Shown piece by piece: positions 1 to 8,287 of a stretch of DNA of 64,000 nt. The stretch covers positions 1-64,000 of the forward strand of contig DASUAO010000049.1 in NCBI GenBank assembly GCA_035763745.1. The letters are read 5' to 3'. This DNA is from DASUAO01 sp035763745 (lineage in GTDB: Bacteria > Actinomycetota > Acidimicrobiia > IMCC26256 > PALSA-555). Within the stretch, counting starts at the first letter, position 1, and every line of letters begins with the position of its first letter. The position numbers were made by a program, and so were the translations under genes. The notes beneath the pieces were generated by a model. The model had not been told where the DNA came from. It made no database searches and was given only the letters and a program-made list of their open reading frames with translations.

Positions 1-258
1 GGCCTTCCCCACCACCTTCCCGCCCTGGCGAACGATGACCGTGACCCCCACGACCGGAGGTCGGGCCTTCTCGGCGGTGTCGAAGAGGCGGACGTTGATG
101 GCCTCCTGCGGCTCCTCGACCTGGGTGTGAGCCCAGGTGTCGGACCGTTCGGAGACCGAGGCGACGGCGGGACCACTCATGGCCACCAGTGCGCCCGCGC
201 CGAGCATCAGCGTGACGAGGGCGCGACGAACGAGCGTCCGTAGTGCCGGGCACGGCAT
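1..258 (-). CDS. Secreted or membrane protein, N-terminal part only (cut by window edge)
   Basis: Open frame of 86 codons from an ATG at 258 running off the window edge. The first about 30 residues form a signal peptide or first membrane segment: an Arg-rich start, then a hydrophobic run ending near AVAS. The following residues (INVRLFDTAEKARPPVVGV and beyond) look like the start of a beta-sandwich of the carboxypeptidase-regulatory type. Some actinobacterial LivH-type permeases carry such an extracytoplasmic N-terminal extension, which would make this another Liv transporter gene; that is inference. Function cannot be settled from the fragment. It lies downstream of the ligase gene on the same strand, with a 44 bp gap. 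Confidence 0.6.
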   Translation of the reverse strand, partial: MPCPALRTLVRRALVTLMLGAGALVAMSGPAVASVSERSDTWAHTQVEEPQEAINVRLFDTAEKARPPVVGVTVIVRQGGKVVGKA

Positions 259-302
259 CTGGTCCTGCGCCCCCCCTCGCTCGTCGCGTCGGCGAGCGCA
301 GA

Positions 303-1916
303 CTAGTCGTGGGCATCGCGAGCGGCTCGCTCGCGCAGCACGTACTTGAGGACCTTGCCGCTCGCGTTCATCGGGAGCTCGTCCACCACCTCGACTCGTC
401 GGGGGACCTTGTAGTTGGCGAGGTGCTCGCGCGCCCACGCGACGACCGCCTCGGCCGAGACCGTCGCGCCGGGGCGGGGCACGACATAGGCGGCCGCGAC
501 CTCACCCAGGCGTTCGTCCGGGACCCCGATCACCGCGACCTGCGCGAGCGCGTCGTTGCCGAGCAGCAGGTTCTCGATCTCGGCCGGGTACGCGTTGAAG
601 CCGCCGACGATGAACATGTCCTTCTTGCGGTCGGTGATGCGGACGTAGCCACGTTCGTCCATCACGCCGATGTCGCCCGTGTGCAGCCACCCGTCGGCAT
701 CGATCGTCGCCGAGGTCTCGCTCGGCTCGTCGTAGTACCCCTGCATCACGTGGTAGCCGCGCGTGACGACTTCGCCCGGCTCCCCCACCGGCACCTCGGC
801 CCCATCGTCGTCGACGACGCGCAGCTCGGTGTCGGGGATGGCCTTGCCCGACCATCTCGCGATCGTCTCGGGATCGTCGTCGTGGCGGCACATCGCCGTG
901 GTCCCCGTGCTCTCCGTCAGGCCGTAGCCCGTGATGATCGTCTCGAACGTCATCTCGTCGCGCAGGCGCTCGATGAGACGCACCGGCACCGCGGCCGCTC
1001 CCGTCACCGTGAGGCGCAGCGACGACAGGTCGAACGCGTCGCGCTCGGGGAAGTCGAGGATGCTCTGGAGCAGCGTCGGTGGGCCGGGCAGCACCGAGAT
1101 GTGCTCGGCCGCCACCATCTCGAGCACCTTCGGCACGTCGAAGATGGAGCACGGCACGATCGTCGCGCCCCGGAGGACGCACGACATCCACCCGGCCTTG
1201 TACCCGAACGTGTGGAAGAACGGGTTGACGATGAGATAGCGGTCGCCGGCGCGCAGGCCGATCACATCGGTCCACGCCTCGTAGACCCGCACGCTCTGCC
1301 CGTGCGTGGTCATCACGCCCTTGGGCTGCCCGGTCGTGCCCGAGGTGAAGATCAGGTCCGAGAGGTCGTCGGGCGCGACCGCGTCGATACGGCCGGCGGC
1401 CGTTGCGGCGTCGACCTCGCCGCCCGCCGCGAGGTACGCGTCGAACGAGACGGTGCCCTCGGGGTCGTCGCCCCGCAGGACAACGGTCCGGTCGAGCGCG
1501 GGCAGGTCGGCGTCGGCCGCGCGCAGCAACGCGACGTAGTCGGTGTCGAGGAAGCCGGTGACCGTGAACAGCACCCGGGCGCCCGACTTCCCGAGCACGT
1601 ACGCCGCCTCGGCTCCCTTGAACCGGGTGTTGATCGGGACGAGGACCCCACCGGCGCCGAGGACCCCGAGGGCGGCCACCATCCACTCGTGGAGGTTGGG
1701 GGCCCAGATCGCCGCCCGGTCACCGGGCTCCAGGCCCGCGGCGATCGCGGCCCGGGTGGAGGTGACCATGCGCTCCTCGAGGCCGGCGAAGCTCACGCGC
1801 ACGGATCCCTCGTCGTCGACGAGCGCCTCGGCGGCGGGCCAGGTGCGGGCGGCCCGGCGCACGAGCGCCGGGATCGTCACGTCGCCGGATCGGGTCGGGT
1901 CGGCTGCGGGCTCCAC
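303..1916 (-). CDS. fadD3: FadD3-like acyl-CoA ligase
   Basis: ATP-dependent acyl-CoA synthetase of 537 residues in the ANL superfamily; it would adenylate a carboxylate and transfer it to CoA in the cytoplasm. Visible motifs are the P-loop FTSGTTGQPKGV, the NPFFHTFGYKAG segment, GYGLTEST, the hinge region WLHTGDIG and the C-terminal lysine in NASGKVLK. Long stretches match mycobacterial FadD3, which activates the C/D-ring propionate (HIP) of sterols; this comparison is from memory. The start is GTG 1916; a second in-frame GTG at 1880 is possible and neither has a clear Shine-Dalgarno. It is divergent from the esterase at 1968. Confidence 0.82.
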   Translation of the reverse strand: MEPAADPTRSGDVTIPALVRRAARTWPAAEALVDDEGSVRVSFAGLEERMVTSTRAAIAAGLEPGDRAAIWAPNLHEWMVAALGVLGAGGVLVPINTRFKGAEAAYVLGKSGARVLFTVTGFLDTDYVALLRAADADLPALDRTVVLRGDDPEGTVSFDAYLAAGGEVDAATAAGRIDAVAPDDLSDLIFTSGTTGQPKGVMTTHGQSVRVYEAWTDVIGLRAGDRYLIVNPFFHTFGYKAGWMSCVLRGATIVPCSIFDVPKVLEMVAAEHISVLPGPPTLLQSILDFPERDAFDLSSLRLTVTGAAAVPVRLIERLRDEMTFETIITGYGLTESTGTTAMCRHDDDPETIARWSGKAIPDTELRVVDDDGAEVPVGEPGEVVTRGYHVMQGYYDEPSETSATIDADGWLHTGDIGVMDERGYVRITDRKKDMFIVGGFNAYPAEIENLLLGNDALAQVAVIGVPDERLGEVAAAYVVPRPGATVSAEAVVAWAREHLANYKVPRRVEVVDELPMNASGKVLKYVLRERAARDAHD

Positions 1917-1967
1917 GGCGTCGGAGGCTAGGGGACCGACGGGCGCGTGGGCGATAGCGTGCGATCC

Positions 1968-2915
1968 ATGCCGATCGATCCTGTCGCTGCCACCGTCATC
2001 GAGGTCATGGACCAGGTCTTCCCGAAGGTCGACGAGGTCGACGATCCCGTCGCGGCCCGGGCCCAGACGAAGGCCATGCCGGCCCTGCCCGACATCGAGG
2101 AGGTCGGGAGCGTCGAGGACCGGAGCATCCCCGGGCCCGCCGGGGACGTCCCGATCCGGGTGTTCCGCCCCCGCGAGGCGCCGGCCGGCCCGCTCCCCGG
2201 CGTCGTGTACTTCCACGGCGGCGGATGGGTGATCTGCGACCTCGACTCGCACGACGGTGCGTGTCGGCGGATCGCGAACGCGATCGGTGCCGTCGTCGTC
2301 TCGGTCGACTACCGCCTCGCGCCCGAGCACGTGTTCCCGGCCGCCGCCGACGACTGCTACGCGGCCACGGCATGGGTCGCCGCCAACGCCGAGGCGCTGG
2401 GGATCGACCCCGGCCACATCGCGGTCGCCGGCGACAGCGCCGGCGGCAACCTCGCCGCGGTGGTTGCGCAGATGGCCCGCGACCTCGACGGCCCGGGGCT
2501 GGCCTTCCAGCTCCTCGTGTACCCGGTGATCGACAGCACCGCTACGGCCAACGACCATGCCTCGAAGTCGGAGAACGCCACGGGGTACTTCCTCACGACC
2601 GCGCAGATGGACTGGTACCGCGCGCAGTACCGCCCGCCCGACCACGCCGGAGATCACCCCTACCTGTCGCCACACGTCGCGGAGTCCCTCGAGGGCCTGC
2701 CGCCGGCGTGCGTGGTGACCGCCGAGATGGACCCACTGCGCGACGAGGGGGAGATGTACGCCCGTCTCCTCGAGAGTGCGGGTGTCCCGGTCGTGATGCA
2801 CCGCGCCGAGGGGATGTTCCACGGCTTCTTCAACATGGACGCCGTGCTCGACGGTGCGAAGCAGGCCCAGGACGTCGCGTTCACCGCGATGCGGTCCGCG
2901 CTGGGAGTCGCCTGA
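1968..2915 (+). CDS. Alpha/beta hydrolase, HSL (family IV) esterase
   Basis: Esterase of 315 residues, likely cytoplasmic. Hormone-sensitive-lipase family hallmarks are present: the oxyanion motif HGGGW near residue 85, nucleophile elbow GDSAGG near 160, acid in MDPLRDEGE and catalytic His in HGFFN near the C-terminus. It would hydrolyse short-chain or bulky esters; the substrate is unknown. Start ATG 1968 is chosen over GTG 1947 because HSL proteins begin shortly before such a helical segment; neither has a strong ribosome-binding site. Its stop overlaps the next gene by one base (TGATG), so the two are probably translated together. Confidence 0.85.
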   Translation: MPIDPVAATVIEVMDQVFPKVDEVDDPVAARAQTKAMPALPDIEEVGSVEDRSIPGPAGDVPIRVFRPREAPAGPLPGVVYFHGGGWVICDLDSHDGACRRIANAIGAVVVSVDYRLAPEHVFPAAADDCYAATAWVAANAEALGIDPGHIAVAGDSAGGNLAAVVAQMARDLDGPGLAFQLLVYPVIDSTATANDHASKSENATGYFLTTAQMDWYRAQYRPPDHAGDHPYLSPHVAESLEGLPPACVVTAEMDPLRDEGEMYARLLESAGVPVVMHRAEGMFHGFFNMDAVLDGAKQAQDVAFTAMRSALGVA

Positions 2916-3862
2916 TGGCGTCGATCGTCCCCGCCGGCACCCTCGCGTACGGGATGCAGCTCCAGGTGCAGGCCAAGTCCAAGACGTTCGTCGAGGAGTG
3001 GGAAGCCGACGCCGGTGCGGCCGAGCTCGCGGCGATCGTCCGCAAGGCCGACGAGACCGGCTTCTTCTACGTCGCCGTCTGCGATCACCTCGCGGTCACG
3101 AAGCCCCTCGACGCACACATGGGCACGACCTGGTACGACACGGTCGCGACGCTCGGGTGGATCGCCGGGATGACCGAACGGGTGCGGATCATGTCGCACG
3201 TCTTCGTGCTCAGCTACCGGCACCCGCTGCACACCGCGAAGTCGTTCATGACCCTCGACGAGCTCTCCGGAGGGCGAGCGATCCTGGGCGTCGGCGCCGG
3301 GCACCTCGAGGGCGAGTTCGACCTCCTCGGGCTCGACTTCGCCGAGCGCGGCCGGGTCACCGACGCCGCGATCGACGTCGTCCGCGAGGCGCTCGCCAAC
3401 GAGTACCCCGACATCGACACGCCGTACTGGGGTCATCTCTCCGACGGCGGCATGGCGCCGCGGCCACGTCAGTCGCCGCTCCCGATCTGGGTCGGCGGCT
3501 CGTCGAAGCCGGCGCTGCGCCGGGCGGCGGAGCGCGGCGACGGGTGGCTTCCGCAGGGCACGCCCCGCGACGACATGCCCGACCAGATCGCCTTCCTGCT
3601 CGAGCACCGCAGGGCCACGCGTGGCGACGAGCCGATCGACCTCGGCACGATCACCGAGTTCCTCTACGTCGGCGACCCGGGGTGGGACGTCGGCGAGCAG
3701 ACCCTCGCGGGAGATCCCACGATGCTCGCCGAGCGGCTCAACGAATTCGGCGCGATGGGCGTGAGCCACCTCCAGGTTCGGTTCCGGAACCGCACCCTCG
3801 ACGAGCTGCTCGACCAGATGGACGCCTTCGCCCGCGACGTGGCACCGCATCTGCAACGCTGA
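2915..3862 (+). CDS. LLM-class F420-dependent oxidoreductase
   Basis: Luciferase-like monooxygenase fold of 315 residues. The TIM-barrel signatures VAVCDHLAV, the LSYRHPLHTAK strand, SGGRAILGVGAGHLEGEF and PIWVGGSSKPALRRAAERGDGW are those of the F420-dependent LLM family. Such enzymes reduce or oxidise small molecules with F420 or flavin; the substrate is unknown. ATG 2915 overlaps the esterase stop by one base, indicating an operon. The region from 3863 to 3928 before the convergent dehydrogenase holds no convincing terminator. Confidence 0.85.
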   Translation: MASIVPAGTLAYGMQLQVQAKSKTFVEEWEADAGAAELAAIVRKADETGFFYVAVCDHLAVTKPLDAHMGTTWYDTVATLGWIAGMTERVRIMSHVFVLSYRHPLHTAKSFMTLDELSGGRAILGVGAGHLEGEFDLLGLDFAERGRVTDAAIDVVREALANEYPDIDTPYWGHLSDGGMAPRPRQSPLPIWVGGSSKPALRRAAERGDGWLPQGTPRDDMPDQIAFLLEHRRATRGDEPIDLGTITEFLYVGDPGWDVGEQTLAGDPTMLAERLNEFGAMGVSHLQVRFRNRTLDELLDQMDAFARDVAPHLQR

Positions 3863-3928
3863 TCGCGCGCTGTTCTGGCGTCGCTGGACCGGTCCTGGCT
3901 GCCCTCTTCCGACGCCGAAACACGAGGT

Positions 3929-6085
3929 TCACCGCCCGGAGCGGGGCAGGCCGAGGCCACGCTCGGCGATGATCGAGCGCTGGATCTCGCTGGTCCCCGC
4001 GTAGATCGTCGTGACCTGGGCGTGGCGGTGCGCCTGTTCGATCCAGCCGTCGGCGACCGCACCCGACGCGTCGTGGCCGAGCAGTCCTTCGGGGGCGCTG
4101 GCGTCGAGCAGGTCGGCGGCGGCACGCACGAGCGCCTCCGACGCGAACAGCTTGGCCATCGAGCCCTCGACGAACCCCGGCGTGCCGGACGCCGCGACCG
4201 CCGTCATCCGATGCGCCAAGACCCGAGCCACCTCGAGATCCGCGACGGCGTGCACGAGTCGGACGCGCGTCGCGGGCCGGTCGAGCACGCCGGGCACGGT
4301 CGCCGCCCATTCCACGAACCGATGGAGGAGACGGTCGAGCTCCCCGACCATCGTGGGATTGCGCTCGAACGCGAGCGCGACCCCCATCACACTCCAGCCG
4401 CCGTCGACCGCACCCACGCGACAGGCGTCCGGCACCCGGACGTCGGTGTAGTAGGTGATATTGGTCCGCTCGCCTCCGAGCGTGTGGATGGGCGTGATCT
4501 CGATCCCGGGCGCGTCCATCGGGACGAGGAACATCGTCAGACCCCGGTGCTTCGGCGCGTCGGGATTCGTGCGGGTCAGGAGGAAGACGTACGTGGACTC
4601 GTGGGCGAGGGTCGTGAACATCTTCTGACCGTTGATGACCCAGTCGTCGCCGTCACGCTCCGCCCGGGTCGACGCCGCGGCCACGTCCGAGCCCGAGTCG
4701 GGCTCGCTGTACCCCAGACAGCAGAGCACCGAACCGTCGAGGATCCTGGGCACGATCTCGCTCCGCTGCTGATCGGTGCCCACGAGCGCCAACGTGTGCG
4801 CGACCAAGTTCGACGTGCCCCACCCGTCGACCGGCGCGCCCACGCGTGCGAGCTCGTCGTGCATCTCCTGCATCTCCCACGGTCCGCGCGCCTGGCCTCC
4901 CTGGTCGATGGGCCACTCGGCCGCGAGCCATCCCACCCGGGCGAGCGCGGCATGCAACCCCCAGTCGTGCATGGTCCCGGTGTCGTGTGCGTTCCGGACC
5001 ACCTCGGCCGGGCAGTGCGTCTCCAGGAACGCGCGCACCTCCCGGCGGAACGCCGACGGCTCCGGGTCGTCGAGGTTCCAGCCGACGCGCGCGAGCTGGT
5101 CCGCGATCAGTTCCATCTCGTCCGCCGGATCCCCCAGCACGAGCGGCCACGCGCTCGCTCGCCGGAAGAACAGCTGGGCGTCGACCTCGAGCATGAAGCC
5201 GTACCCGCCGTGGACGTGCACGTTCGCGCCGGCGACGGCGCGGGCGGCACGGCCCGCGACCCATGCGCTCAGCGGGGCGAGCACCGCTCGGATCGTCCCC
5301 TCGGACGCGGCGGCTCGGCCGACGAGCAGCGTCGCGCCGTCGAGCTCCGTCGCGACGTCGGCGAGCCGGTGCTGGATCGCCTGGAAGCTGCCGATCGGGA
5401 CGCCGAATTGGTGACGATCGGCGGCGTACGCGACCGCCCCGTCGAGCGCGCCCCGCCCGAGGCCGACGAGCGCCGCACCCCACAGGATGCGCATCTCGTC
5501 GAGGGTCAGGGCGTGGAGGTCGTGCGCCTCCGAGCCCGTGGCCAGCACCGTGCGATCTCCTGTGACGGATCGATCCGCCAGCGGCGCGCCACCGAGGTTC
5601 ACGGCCGCCGACCCGGGGGCCGGTGCGCGGAGGAGCACCAGGTCGTCGCCGTCCATCCCGACGACCGCCGTGGCGACGGCGCCCGCCGGGACCAGTGGCC
5701 ACACGCCGCCGCGAGCCGGACGCACCGCGAACGTGGCGATCCCCTCCCCGTTCGCGAGCGGCTCCCGGCACGCGTCGAGACGGTCGAGGAGTCGGTTCGC
5801 CACGAGCGTCTCGACGATCGGGACCGGGGCCAGCGCCCGCCCGGCGCAGCGCACGATGGTCGCGAGCGCGTCGAGCGGAGCACGATCCACCCCGACGGCG
5901 AGCTCGGGGATGCCGAGCCCGCGGAGGCGATCCCACAACGACGGGTCGAACCCGAGCGGCTCGGCCGCCCGCACGCGCGCGCTCGGCGACTCCTTGGCGA
6001 AGAAGGTCGTGAATGCCGCTTCGAGCGCGGAGTCGTCGTCCCCCGCGTCCGTTCCCGGCTCGGCGACCCCGCTCACTCGGGCCAT
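3929..6085 (-). CDS. Fused two-domain acyl-CoA dehydrogenase (FadE34-like)
   Basis: Protein of 718 residues made of two acyl-CoA dehydrogenase units in tandem. The N-terminal unit is about residues 10-345 (VHVHGGYGFMLEVDAQLFFRR) and the C-terminal unit about 350-718 (GYSEPDSGSD, IYAGTSEIQRSIIAERGLG). The size and layout match mycobacterial FadE34 (ChsE3), a fused dehydrogenase of sterol side-chain beta-oxidation. The Glu of the classic IYEGT motif is Ala here, so the catalytic base must lie elsewhere, which is typical of this branch. It probably uses FAD. Start ATG 6085 overlaps the upstream small gene by 13 bp; GTG 6076 is an alternative. Confidence 0.82.
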   Translation of the reverse strand: MARVSGVAEPGTDAGDDDSALEAAFTTFFAKESPSARVRAAEPLGFDPSLWDRLRGLGIPELAVGVDRAPLDALATIVRCAGRALAPVPIVETLVANRLLDRLDACREPLANGEGIATFAVRPARGGVWPLVPAGAVATAVVGMDGDDLVLLRAPAPGSAAVNLGGAPLADRSVTGDRTVLATGSEAHDLHALTLDEMRILWGAALVGLGRGALDGAVAYAADRHQFGVPIGSFQAIQHRLADVATELDGATLLVGRAAASEGTIRAVLAPLSAWVAGRAARAVAGANVHVHGGYGFMLEVDAQLFFRRASAWPLVLGDPADEMELIADQLARVGWNLDDPEPSAFRREVRAFLETHCPAEVVRNAHDTGTMHDWGLHAALARVGWLAAEWPIDQGGQARGPWEMQEMHDELARVGAPVDGWGTSNLVAHTLALVGTDQQRSEIVPRILDGSVLCCLGYSEPDSGSDVAAASTRAERDGDDWVINGQKMFTTLAHESTYVFLLTRTNPDAPKHRGLTMFLVPMDAPGIEITPIHTLGGERTNITYYTDVRVPDACRVGAVDGGWSVMGVALAFERNPTMVGELDRLLHRFVEWAATVPGVLDRPATRVRLVHAVADLEVARVLAHRMTAVAASGTPGFVEGSMAKLFASEALVRAAADLLDASAPEGLLGHDASGAVADGWIEQAHRHAQVTTIYAGTSEIQRSIIAERGLGLPRSGR

Positions 6086-6393
6086 TCGACGTGCGCGCGG
6101 ATCGCGTGACCGGCCTCGTCGAGCCAACCCTTGCTCCGCGCGTAGCCGAGCATCGCCTCGAGGTCCGCGTCCCAACCTTCGCTCACCCGACCGACGGCCA
6201 TCCGACGGACGGCGTCGACCGCGATCCATGCGTCATCCCCCTCGAGCCGGCCGGCCGCGGCGTCGACGAGTGCCCCGTAGACCAGGGCCGCGTCCTTCCC
6301 GCCGCTCACGAGCACGTGGAAACGCGCGGTGTCGCCTGCCTCCTCGAGCGTCACGACGGGCGGCGCGGCCGACAGGTCAACCTGGACGAACAC
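6073..6393 (-). CDS. Conserved hypothetical protein, 106 aa
   Basis: Small acidic protein with GTG start at 6393. It contains a beta-rich N-terminus (VQVDLSAAPPVVTLEEAG) and an amphipathic C-terminal region with repeated Asp/Glu and SEGWDADLEAMLGYARSKGW. I do not recognise the family. There is no signal peptide or membrane segment. It overlaps the start of the fused acyl-CoA dehydrogenase, so it may be co-translated with it, and it follows the receiver-like gene after 21 bp, making a three-gene minus-strand unit. Confidence 0.6.
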   Translation of the reverse strand: MFVQVDLSAAPPVVTLEEAGDTARFHVLVSGGKDAALVYGALVDAAAGRLEGDDAWIAVDAVRRMAVGRVSEGWDADLEAMLGYARSKGWLDEAGHAIRAHVEWPE

Positions 6394-6414
6394 GCGCTCA
6401 GCGTACGGGCACGC

Positions 6415-6861
6415 TCAATCGTCGGCCAATGCGCGGTCCACCGCCGCCCGGATCGACCCCCGGGTCGCCGGGAAGGGCACCACGACGCAGCCCGCGAGGA
6501 GCCCCGGGTGCCGCTCGGCACTCGACTTGGTGACCTCGACGACGACCGGCGTCGCCGGGTGCTTCGCGCGCAGGGCTCGGAGCACCTCGGCGTGCTCGCG
6601 CCGGTCGGGATTGAGCCCGTGGACGATGACGTCGGCGCCCGCGGCCAGCGTGCAGTCCTCGTCGAACACCACCGGGCACCGATGCCGACGGAGTCCGTCC
6701 GGCCCCTGGCAGACGACCACCTCGCAGCCCTCCCCCTCGAGGAACCGCTCGATGGCGAACCCGACGCCCACATCCGGGTTCTCGACGAGCACGCGCGGCC
6801 TCGTCCGATCGGCGGACCAGCCGCGGGAATTCGACGGCGCGCGCTGCAAGACGTTGCCCAT
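6415..6861 (-). CDS. Receiver-like (CheY-fold) stand-alone protein
   Basis: Protein of 148 residues. After about 20 basic residues comes PRVLVENPDVGVGFAIERFLE, resembling the beta1-alpha1 part of a response-regulator receiver, followed by alternating strands and helices (EVVVCQGPD, ADVIVHGLN, ATPVVVEVTK, CVVVPFPAT). The usual acidic pair and phosphorylated Asp are not clearly conserved, so this may be a pseudo-receiver. There is no output domain. ATG 6861 is preferred over GTG 6873 because AGGTGAGG lies just upstream. It is divergent from the copper-protein gene, with a DosR-like box in between. Confidence 0.6.
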   Translation of the reverse strand: MGNVLQRAPSNSRGWSADRTRPRVLVENPDVGVGFAIERFLEGEGCEVVVCQGPDGLRRHRCPVVFDEDCTLAAGADVIVHGLNPDRREHAEVLRALRAKHPATPVVVEVTKSSAERHPGLLAGCVVVPFPATRGSIRAAVDRALADD

Positions 6862-6938
6862 GGCGAACCTCACCTGCTCGACGTCCCGGTCCCTGCCCGG
6901 GTACCCCTCGATCGTCCTCCCTCGTGTCGAGTCCGATA

Positions 6939-6952
6939 GGGCCGAAGGTCCC
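6939..6952. promoter_or_regulatory. DosR/DevR-like box
   Basis: The sequence GGGCCGAAGGTCCC fits the palindromic GGGnCnnnnGnCCC core of actinobacterial DosR (DevR) boxes; the reverse strand reads GGGACCTTCGGCCC. It lies 78 bp upstream of the receiver-like gene start and 126 bp upstream of the NirK-like gene. Hypoxia or nitric-oxide control of one or both genes is inferred. The rest of the 216 bp divergent gap shows no clear -10 element. Confidence 0.5.
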
Positions 6953-7077
6953 GACCAACATGTCGCCCGTCACAGACGAAGTGCCCTACCCCGCCCGCGC
7001 CCAACGGCAGAGGATTCGGGCGTCTCGACACCCGCGCGGGCCATGTCGGTCTGCGCCCGGGAACCAGGAGGTTGCTC

Positions 7078-8175
7078 ATGGCCATGACCGAACCGACCCG
7101 CCGCCCACCATGGGAGCGGTCGGAGTTCCGCTTCTGGATCGTCGGGATCTCGGTCCTGGCCCTGCTCGCGGCCGTGTTCTCGATGGTCGCGATCGCCACG
7201 TCGCACCCCAAGGACGACAAGGTCGTCAGCACCGAAGCGGCCACGGCCGCTTCGAGCGCGGCGGCGACGTCCTTCCCCGGTCAGAAGATCGACTTCAACA
7301 AGGAGCCAGCCGACGATTTCGAGGCCCGTGATCCCAAGGCGCCGGTCACACCGACCGGGACCGTGCACCAGATCGAGATGCACGCGACCGAGAAGCTCAT
7401 GGAGATCGCGCCCGGCGTGAAGCAGAAGATGTGGACGTTCGACGACCAGGTCCCCGGACCGGTCCTGCGCGGCAAGGTCGGAGACACGTTCGAGATCACG
7501 CTCATCAACGACGGCACGCTCGGCCACTCGGTCGACTTCCACGCCAGCAAGGTCGCCTGGAACGTCGAGATGCGCACCATCGAGCCCGAGAAGGAGCTCC
7601 TCTACTCCTTCGTGGCCACCAAGGCCGGCATCTTCATGTACCACTGCGGCACGCCGCCGGTCCTGCACCACATCGGCAACGGCATGTACGGGGCGATCAT
7701 CATCGACCCGCCGGACCTGGCACCGGTCGACCACGAGTTCGTGATGCTGCAGTCGGAGCTCTACACGGCGCCCAAGGGTGAGGTCGCCGACCTCAACAAG
7801 ATGCTCGCCGACGAGTGGGACGCCGTGGTGTTCAACGGCTACCCGAACCAGTACAAGTTCCGCCCGATCCGGGTGGAGCCGAACCAGCGCATCCGGATCT
7901 GGGTGCTCGACGATGGGCCGTCGGAGAACTCGTCGTTCCACGTGATCGGCACGATCTTCGACACCACGTACAAGGAAGGCGCCTATCTCCTGCGACCCGG
8001 AGGACAGGGCGGGTCGCAGGCGCTGGACCTCCAACCCGCACAGGGTGGGTTCGTCGAGTTCGACTTCGCGGTCCCGGGGCTCTACCCCTTCGTGACCCAC
8101 AAGTTCTCGAGCGCATCCAAGGGCGCGGTCGGAGTGTTCCAGGCCGGTGAGGTCGAGGCGGCGGTCTCGGAGTAG
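7078..8175 (+). CDS. Membrane-anchored copper nitrite reductase-like protein (NirK/multicopper oxidase family)
   Basis: Protein of 365 residues with one N-terminal membrane anchor (about residues 18-40) and two cupredoxin domains facing outward. All NirK-type ligands can be found: HSVDFH (type-1 His, active-site Asp, type-2 His), MYHC (type-2 His and type-1 Cys), HHIGNGMYG (type-1 His and Met), and in the second domain SSFHVIG and VTHK (remaining His residues). It could therefore reduce nitrite to NO or act as a related copper oxidase. Start ATG 7078 has AGGAGG six bases upstream. A strong hairpin follows. Control by the DosR-like box upstream is plausible. Confidence 0.8.
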   Translation: MAMTEPTRRPPWERSEFRFWIVGISVLALLAAVFSMVAIATSHPKDDKVVSTEAATAASSAAATSFPGQKIDFNKEPADDFEARDPKAPVTPTGTVHQIEMHATEKLMEIAPGVKQKMWTFDDQVPGPVLRGKVGDTFEITLINDGTLGHSVDFHASKVAWNVEMRTIEPEKELLYSFVATKAGIFMYHCGTPPVLHHIGNGMYGAIIIDPPDLAPVDHEFVMLQSELYTAPKGEVADLNKMLADEWDAVVFNGYPNQYKFRPIRVEPNQRIRIWVLDDGPSENSSFHVIGTIFDTTYKEGAYLLRPGGQGGSQALDLQPAQGGFVEFDFAVPGLYPFVTHKFSSASKGAVGVFQAGEVEAAVSE

Positions 8176-8190
8176 CCCGCAACGCGCGCC

Positions 8191-8222
8191 GGGCCGGCTG
8201 TCCTTCTCCGGGCAGCCGGCCC
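8191..8222 (+). terminator. Stem-loop terminator after the NirK-like gene
   Basis: GGGCCGGCTG and CAGCCGGCCC form a perfect 10-bp stem around a 12-nt loop, 15 bp after the stop codon. No T-tract follows, as is common in very GC-rich actinobacteria. Confidence 0.6.
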
Positions 8223-8287
8223 TCGCGCGTCCCCGGTCCCGGCGAGCGGCTCGGTCTGCTCGTGCGGGCGGAGCGTAAGGTCTTCCG

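Noticed and set aside
303..2822. Single 839-residue ligase frame extending over the esterase gene
   Set aside because: The extra N-terminal 300 residues are the antisense of a clear esterase and have no ligase homology.
3863..3928. Terminator between the luciferase-like gene and the convergent dehydrogenase
   Set aside because: Only a 7-bp stem with a long loop (GGCGTCG/CGACGCC) and a GGACCGGTCC palindrome; not convincing.
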